Origin: Nematostella vectensis
Lineage: Eukaryota > Cnidaria > Anthozoa > Actiniaria > Edwardsiidae
Direction: 5' to 3'
Length of the DNA: 64,000 bases
Assembly: GCF_932526225.1 (NCBI RefSeq)
Contig: NC_064038.1
Location: 4,092,001-4,156,000 of the forward strand
Of the stretch, positions 12,101 to 21,100 are shown piece by piece (the stretch's first letter is position 1; every line of letters begins with the position of its first letter). The position numbers were made by a program, and so were the translations under genes. Under the pieces are notes generated by a model, which saw only the letters and a program-made list of their open reading frames with translations, had not been told where the DNA came from and did not search any database.

Positions 12101-15100
12101 GATTCCAACATGCATAGGCAGACAACCAAGTTATTCTTCATTTTTTCTGTAATGAATAATTTTTTTTCTAGTGTACTTATGGTAGGGTCTGTTGGAAGTC
12201 ACTCACCACTTCTTGTGCTGAACGTATCATCCAACAAACCATGATATGTCACTTGTGAACACAGCGGCGTAACATAGTCAACATCTGCATAAGAAATTGG
12301 AAGATGGTGGATATAATGTAGACCGATTAAGGGGAAATGTTACTGGAGAAAAGGGAAAATGTGTAAAAAAAATCTTGGGGCTGTTTACAGAATGAATATC
12401 TGGTACTTAGACATAAAATCCTCTACCTCTGTCTATGAGGATAAGTGAGTCAATCTCTGGTCCATCGACTGGCTTGTACTCCCCTTCTTCATCAAGAAGG
12501 TCTTTCAAAGTATCAATAACCATCTGTCAAAAATGAAAATGTTTTGCCTATAGTGGAAATTAAGTAAGACATGATCAATTAATGACGTAATCACTTTGTG
12601 GTACAGACTTCTCAAGCTCAAGGTACCAGAGTATGGACCCAGGTCAGGTCAAGTTGGAACTTTCACAGGTTTAAAAACCTGTCTCTCTACATTACAGACC
12701 ATGTGCTCCTCTATGTTAAACCGTGCATCTACCCCCACACACACAAAAAAAATGGAAAATATTAGATGGTAAACAATGCACAGCTTCTACAGTGGATGTT
12801 TACATAATTTTAACTCATGTACCTTTGCACTGCGACCCAAGCCGTAAACTTGGGGAATTGTACCATACATCTTCTGCAGGGTCATCAATGCATGGGCAAT
12901 AGTGTATATCCAGCCTTGGTCACCATCCTGGAATATAAAAATAAATTATTCCCACCAGCCGCCCATTTATTTTCGTTAACATCCCAAAGTACAATGAAGC
13001 TATTGCAAGAGAACTCCAATTGAGGTTATTGAGTTCCCCCTACAAGAATTAGTTAATGGGGATGCAGGATTATAGCCAGGGTTTTTGGGGGTTGGTAAGA
13101 CCTTACCCCTTCCCCACCCCCCCCCCCCCCACCACACACACACACTTGACTGGAAGGTCAGCTAGGACGATGCTTTGCAAAAAGTTATCATACTCACCAA
13201 GAAAAAGTCATTGAAGAACTCAGGTAACTCCATCGACAGAAGATCTTTATCAATAGGTATGATCTCAAATTCAAACTCATCAAGTATACAATCTGTTGTT
13301 GTAAACGAATGGCAAGCATTTTACAGTATATCGGTACAAATAACAATGAAGAGTACCAAGCTCATAAAGTCTTACTGCTGAGTGAAGCAACTTGACATCC
13401 TAGCACCAGTCCCTCGATCTCCCCTGGCATTAACCCTCAGTCCACCTAGCACCCACCCCTCAGTCTCCCTAGCACCCACCCCTCAGTCCACCTCAGCACC
13501 CAACCCTCAGTCCCCCATAGCACCAACCCCTTGGTCCCCCCAAGCACCCATCCCTCAGTCCCCCATAGCACCCACCCCTCAGTCCCCCCTATCACCCACC
13601 CCTCAGTCCCCCTAGCACCCACCCCTCAGTCCCCCATAGCACCCACCCCACAGTCCCCCTAGCACCCACCCCACAGTCCCCCATAGCACCCACCCATCAG
13701 TCCCCCATAGCACCAGCCCCTCAGTCCCCCCCCGTAGCACCAACCCCTCAGTCCCCCATAGCACCCACCCCACAGTCCCCCTAGCACCCACCCCTCAGTC
13801 CCCCTAGCACCCACCCCTCAGTCCGCCTAGCACCCACCCCTCAGTCCCCCATAGCACCTACCCCTCAGTCCCCCTAGCACCCACCCCTCAGTCCCCCTAG
13901 CACCCACCCCTCAGTCCCCCTAGCACCCACCCCTCAGTCCCCCTAGCACCCACCCCTCAGTCCCCCATAGCACCCACCCCACAGTCCCCCTAGCACCCAC
14001 CCCACAGTCCCCCTAGCACCCACCCCTCAGTCCGCCTAGCACCCACCCCTCAGTCCCCCATAGCACCTACCCCTCAGTCCCCCGTAGCACCAACCCCTCA
14101 GTCCCCCATAGCACCCACCCCACAGTCCCCCTAGCACCCACCCCTCAGTCCCCCTAGCACCCACCCCTCAGTCCGCCTAGCACCCACCCCTCAGTCCCCC
14201 TAGCACCCACCCCTCAGTCTGCCTAGCACCCACCCCTCAGTCCCCCATAGCACCTACCCCTCAGTCCCCCATAGCACCCACCCCTCAGTCCCCCTAGCAC
14301 CCACCCCTCAGTCCGCCTAGCACCCACCCCTCAGTCCCCCTAGCACCCATCCCTCAGTCCCCCCTAGCACCCACCCCTCAGTCCCCCCTAGCACCCACCC
14401 CTCAGTCCCCATAGCACCCACCCCTCAGTCCCGCTTAGCACCCACCCCACAGTCCTCCATAGCACCAGCCCCTCAGCCCCCCGTAGCACCCACCCCTCAG
14501 TCCCCCATAGCACCCAACCCTCAGTCCCCCTTAAAACAGACCCCTCAGTCCCCCCTAGCACTCACCCCTCAGTCCCCCATAGCACCCACCCCTCAGACCC
14601 CCTTAAAACCAACCCCTCAGTCCCCCATAGCACCAACCCCTCAGTCCCCCTATAGCACCCACCCCTCAGATCCCCTTAAAACCAACCCCTCAGTCCCCCC
14701 TATCACCCACCCCTCAGTCCCCCATAGCACCCACCCCTCAGTCCCCCTAGTACCAGCCCCTCAGTCCCCATAGCACCCACCCATCAGTCCCCCTAGCACC
14801 CACCCCTCAGTCCCCCCTAGCACCCACCCCTCAGTCCCCATACCACCCACCCCTCAGTCCCGCTTAGCACCCACCTCACAGTCCTCCATAGCACCCACCC
14901 CTCAGTCCCCCATAGCACCAGCCCCTCAGCCCCCCGTAGCACCCACCCCTCAGTCCCCCTAGCACCCACCCACCAGCCCCCCGTAGCACCCATCCCTCAG
15001 TCCCCCCCCGTAGCACCAACCCCTCAGTCCCCCATAGCACCCACCCCTCAGTCCCCCTAGCACCCACCCCTCAGTCCCCCCTAGCACCCACCCCTCAGTC

Positions 15101-18100
15101 CCCATAGCACCCACCCCTCAGTCCCCCTAGCACCCACCCCTCAGTCCCCCTAGCACCCACCCCTCAGTCCGCCTAGCACCCACCCCTCAGTCCCCCTAGC
15201 ACCCATCCCTCAGTCCCCCCTAGCACCCACCCCTCAGTCCCCATAGCACCCACCCCTCAGTCCCCCCTAGCACCCACCCCTCAGTCCCCATAGCACCCAC
15301 CCCTCAGTCCCGCTTAGCACCCACCCCCCAGTCCTCCATAGCACCCACCCCTCAGTCCCCCCTATCACCCACCCCACAGTCCCCCATAGCACCCACCCCT
15401 CAGTCCCCCATAGCACCAGCCCCTCAGCCCCCCGTAGCACCCACCCCTCAGTCCCCCATAGCACCCACCCCTCAGTCCCCCATAGCACCCACCCCTCAGT
15501 CCCCCATAGCACCCACCCCTCAGTCCCCCATAGCACCCACCCATCAGTCCCCCATAGCACCAGCCCCTCAGTCCCCCATAGCACCAGCCCCTCAGCCCCC
15601 CGTAGCACCCACCCCTCAGTCCCCCATAGCACCCACCCCTCAGTCCCCCGTAGCACCCATCCCTCAGTCCCCCATAGCACCAGCCCCTCAGCCCCCCGTA
15701 GCACCCACCCCTCAGTCCCCCTAGCACCCACCCCTCAGTCCCCCGTAGCACCCATCCCTCAGTCCCCCTATAGCACCCACCCCTCAGTCCCCCATAGCAC
15801 CAGCCCCTCAGTCCCCCCCCGTAGCACCAACCCCTCAGTCCCCCTAGCACCCACCCCTCAGTCCCCCTAGCACCCACCCCTCAGTCCCCATAGCACCCAC
15901 CCCTCAGTCCCCCATAGCACCAGCCCCTCAGCCCCCCGTAGCACCCACCCCTCAGTCCCCCTAGCACCCACCCCTCAGTCCCCCTAGCACCCACCCCTCA
16001 GTCCCCCATAGCACCAGCCCCTCAGTCCCCCCCCGTAGCACCAACCCCTCAGTCCCCCTAGCACCCACCCCTCAGTCCCCCTAGCACCCACCCCTCAGTC
16101 CCCATAGCACCCACCCCTCAGTCCCCCATAGCACCAGCCCCTCAGCCCCCCGTAGCACCCACCCCTCAGTCCCCCTAGCACCCACCCCTCAGTCCCCCTA
16201 GCACCCACCCCTCAGTCCCCATAGCACCCACCCCTCAGTCCCCCATAGCACCAGCCCCTCAGTTTCCCCCCCGTAGCACCAACCCCTCAGTCCCCCTAGC
16301 ACCCACCCCTCAGTCCCCCTAGCACCCACCCCTCAGTCCCCATAGCACCCACCCCTCAGTCCCCCATAGCACCAGCCCCTCAGCCCCCCGTAGCACCCAC
16401 CCCTCAGTCCCCCTAGCACCCACCCCTCAGTCCCCCATAGCACCCACCCCTCAGTCCCCCATAGCACCCACCCCTCAGTCCCCCATAGCACCTACCCCTC
16501 AGTCCCCCCCCGTAGCACCCACCCCTCAGTCCCCCATAGCACCCACCCCTCAGTCCCCCATAGCACCAACCCCTCAGTCCCCCATAGCACCCACCCCTCA
16601 GTCCCCCCTAGCACCCACCCCTCAGTCCCCCCTAGCACCCACCCCTCAGTCCCCCTAGCACCCACCCCTCAGTCCCCCATAGCACCCACCCCTCAGTCCC
16701 CCATAGCACCCACCCCTCAGTCCCCCATAGCACCCACCCCTCAGTCCCCCTAGCACCCACCCCTCAGTCCCCCATAGCACCCACCCCTCAGTCCCCCATA
16801 GCACCCACCCCTCAGTCCCCCATAGCACCCACCCCTCAGTCCCCCCTATCACCCACCCCACAGTCCCCCATAGCACCCACCCCTCAGTCCCCCTAGCACC
16901 CACCCCTCAGTCCCCCTAGCACCCACCCCTCAGTCCCCCATAGCACCCACCCCTCAGTCCCCCATAGCACCCACCCCTCAGTCCCCCCTATCACCCACCC
17001 CACAGTCCCCCATAGCACCCACCCCTCAGTCCCCCATAGCACCCACCCCTCAGTCCCCCCTATCACCCACCCCTCAGCCCCCCGTAGCACCCACCCCTCA
17101 GTCCCCCTAGCACCCACCCCTCAGTCCCCCGTAGCACCCACCCCTCAGTCCCCCGTAGCACCCATCCCTCAGTCCCCCATAGCACCAGCCCCTCAGCCCC
17201 CCGTAGCACCCACCCCTCAGTCCCCCTAGCACCCACCCATCAGTCCCCCATAGCACCCACCCCTCAGTCCCCCATAGCACCAGCCCCTCAGCCCCCCGTA
17301 GCACCCACCCCTCAGTCCCCCTAGCACCCACCCCTCAGTCCCCCGTAGCACCCATCCCTCAGTCCCCCTATAGCACCCACCCCTCAGTCCCCCATAGCAC
17401 CAGCCCCTCAGTCCCCCCCCGTAGCACCAACCCCTCAGTCCCCCTAGCACCCACCCCTCAGTCCCCCTAGCACCCACCCCTCAGTCCCCATAGCACCCAC
17501 CCCTCAGTCCCCCATAGCACCAGCCCCTCAGCCCCCCGTAGCACCCACCCCTCAGTCCCCCTAGCACCCACCCCTCAGTCCCCCTAGCACCCACCCCTCA
17601 GTCCCCCTAGCACCCACCCCTCAGTCCCCCATAGCACCAGCCCCTCAGTCCCCCCCCGTAGCACCAACCCCTCAGTCCCCCTAGCACCCACCCCTCAGTC
17701 CCCCTAGCACCCACCCCTCAGTCCCCATAGCACCCACCCCTCAGTCCCCCATAGCACCAGCCCCTCAGCCCCCCGTAGCACCCACCCCTCAGTCCCCCTA
17801 GCACCCACCCCTCAGTCCCCCATAGCACCCACCCCTCAGTCCCCCATAGCACCCACCCCTCAGTCCCCCATAGCACCTACCCCTCAGTCCCCCCCCCGTA
17901 GCACCCACCCCTCAGTCCCCCATAGCACCCACCCCTCAGTCCCCCATAGCACCAACCCCTCAGTCCCCCATAGCACCCACCCCTCAGTCCCCCCTAGCAC
18001 CCACCCCTCAGTCCCCCCTAGCACCCACCCCTCAGTCCCCCTAGCACCCACCCCTCAGTCCCCCATAGCACCCACCCCTCAGTCCCCCATAGCACCCACC

Positions 18101-21100
18101 CCTCAGTCCCCCATAGCACCCACCCCTCAGTCCCCCTAGCACCCACCCCTCAGTCCCCCATAGCACCCACCCCTCAGTCCCCCATAGCACCCACCCCTCA
18201 GTCCCCCATAGCACCCACCCCTCAGTCCCCCCTATCACCCACCCCACAGTCCCCCATAGCACCCACCCCTCAGTCCCCCTAGCACCCACCCCTCAGTCCC
18301 CCTAGCACCCACCCCTCAGTCCCCCATAGCACCCACCCCTCAGTCCCCCATAGCACCCACCCCTCAGTCCCCCCTATCACCCACCCCACAGTCCCCCATA
18401 GCACCCACCCCTCTGTCCCCCTAGTACCAGCCCCTAGGCCCTCTTTTAGCACCAACCTCCATAAACTCCTTCTTGTTCGAGAACCATTTCACAAACAACC
18501 ATCTGAAGTTGAAAATCAAATTAAAAACATTATGATTTAAAAAAAAAACACAAATCAAATCGACAAGAATATAATTACATATACCTTTCTTGGAGCGAAT
18601 ACAATCTTATACTGGCGTGATGTATGGCTCCTTTTATCATGGTTGATATGATCTTCAAAAAAAGTTAATCCAATCAAAATATGTGGCATAAAAAGGAAAA
18701 AATCAGAGCTTAGTGTGCATCTGCTGGCAGAGACTTACCTGCTACATATTTAGTAAGTACCATTCTAGGTCTGAGCAAGTAGATCCTTACCTGCTACATA
18801 TTTAGTAAGTACCATTCTAGGTCTGAGCAAGTAGATCCTTACCTGCTACATATTTAGTCAGTACCATTCTAGGTCTGAGCAAGTAGATCCTTACCTGCTA
18901 CATATTTAGTAAGTACCATTCTAGGTCTGAGCAAGTAGATCCTTACCTGCTACATATTTAGTAAGTACCATTCTAGGTCTGAGCAAGTAGATCCTTACCT
19001 GCTACATATTTAGTCAGTACCATTCTAGGTCTGAGCAAGTAGATCCTTACCTGCTACATATTTAGTAAGTACCATTCTAGGTCTGAGCAAGTAGATCCTT
19101 ACCTGCTACATATTTAGTAAGTACCATTCTAGGTCTGAGCAAGTAGATCCTTACCTGCTACATATTTAGTAAGTACCATTCTAGGTCTGAGCAAGTAGAT
19201 CCTTACCTGCTATATATTTAGTAAGTACCATTCTAGGTCTGAGCATGTAGATCCTTACCTGCTACATATTTAGTAAGTACCATTCTAGGTCTGAGCAAGT
19301 AGATCCTTACCTGCTACATATTTAATAAGTACCATTCTAGGTCTGAGCATGTAGATCCTTACCTGCTATATATTTAGTAAGTACCATTCTAGGTCTGAGC
19401 AAGTAGATCCTTACCTGCTACATATTTAGTAAGTACCATTCTAGGTCTGAGCAAGTAGATCCTTACCTGCTACATATTTAGTAAGTACCATTCTAGGTCT
19501 GAGCATGTAGATCCTTACCTGCTACATATTTAGTAAGTACCATTCTAGGTCTGAGCAAGTAGATCCTTACCTGCTACATATTTAGTAAGTACCATTCTAG
19601 GTCTGAGCATGTAGATCCTTACCTGCTATATATTTAGTAAGTACCATTCTAGGTCTGAGCAAGTAGATCCTTACCTGCTACATATTTAGTAAGTACCATT
19701 CTAGGTCTGAGCAAGTAGATCCTTACCTGCTACATATTTAGTAAGTACCATTCTAGATCTGAGCATGTAGATCCTTACCTGCTACATATTTAGTAAGTAC
19801 CATTCTAGGTCTGAGCAAGTAGATCCTTACCTGCTACATATTTAGTAAGTACCATTCTAGGTCTGAGCAAGTAGATCCTTACCTGCTACATATTTAGTAA
19901 GTACCATTCTAGGTCTGAGCAAGTAGATCCTTACCTGCTACATATTTAGTAAGTACCATTCTAGGTCTGAGCAAGTAGATCCTTACCTGCTACATATTTA
20001 GTAAGTACCATTCTAGGTCTGAGCAAGTAGATCCTTACCTGCTACATATTTAGTAAGTACCATTCTAGGTCTGAGCAAGTAGATCCTTACCTGCTACATA
20101 TTTAGTAAGTACCATTCTAGGTCTGAGCAAGTAGATCCTTACCTGCTACATATTTAGTAAGTACCATTCTAGGTCTGAGCAAGTAGATCCTTACCTGCTA
20201 CATATTTAGTAAGTACCATTCTAGGTCTGAGCAAGTAGATCCTTACCTGCTACATATTTAGTAAGTACCATTCTAGGTCTGAGCAAGTAGATCCTTACCT
20301 GCTACATATTTAGTAAGTACCATTCTAGGTCTGAGCAAGTAGATCCTTACCTGCTACATATTTAGTAAGTACCATTCTAGGTCTGAGCAAGTAGATCCTT
20401 ACCTGCTACATATTTAGTAAGTACCATTCTAGGTCTGAGCAAGTAGATCCTTACCTGCTACATATTTAGTAAGTACCATTCTAGGTCTGAGCAAGTAGAT
20501 CCTTACCTGCTACATATTTAGTAAGTACCATTCTAGGTCTGAGCAAGTAGATCCTTACCTGCTATATATTTAGTAAGTACCATTCTAGGTCTGAGCAAGT
20601 AGATGAGCCTTACCTGCTACATATTTAGTAAGTACCATTCTAGGTCTGAGCAAGTAGATCCTTACCTGCTACATATTTAGTAAGTACCATTCTAGGTCTG
20701 AGCAAGTAGATCCTTACCTGCTACATATTTAGTAAGTACCATTCTAGGTCTGAGCAAGTAGATCCTTCCCTGCTACATATTTAGTAAGTACCATTCTAGG
20801 TCTGAGCAAGTAGATCCTTACCTGCTATATATTTAGTAAGTACCATTCTAGGTCTGAGCAAGTAGATCCTTACCTGCTACATATTTAGTAAGTACCATTC
20901 TAGGTCTGAGCAAGTAGATCCTTACCTGCTACATATTTAGTAAGTACCATTCTAGGTCTGAGCAAGTAGATCCTTACCTGCTACATATTTAGTAAGTACC
21001 ATTCTAGGTCTGAGCAAGTAGATCCTTACCTGCTACATATTTAGTAAGTACCATTCTAGGTCTGAGCAAGTAGATCCTTACCTGCTACATATTTAGTAAG

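Noticed and set aside
14876..18289. Gly/Trp/Leu-rich minus-strand ORFs (GTEGWVLWG)
   Set aside because: Translations of the 23/24-bp minisatellite in intron 6.
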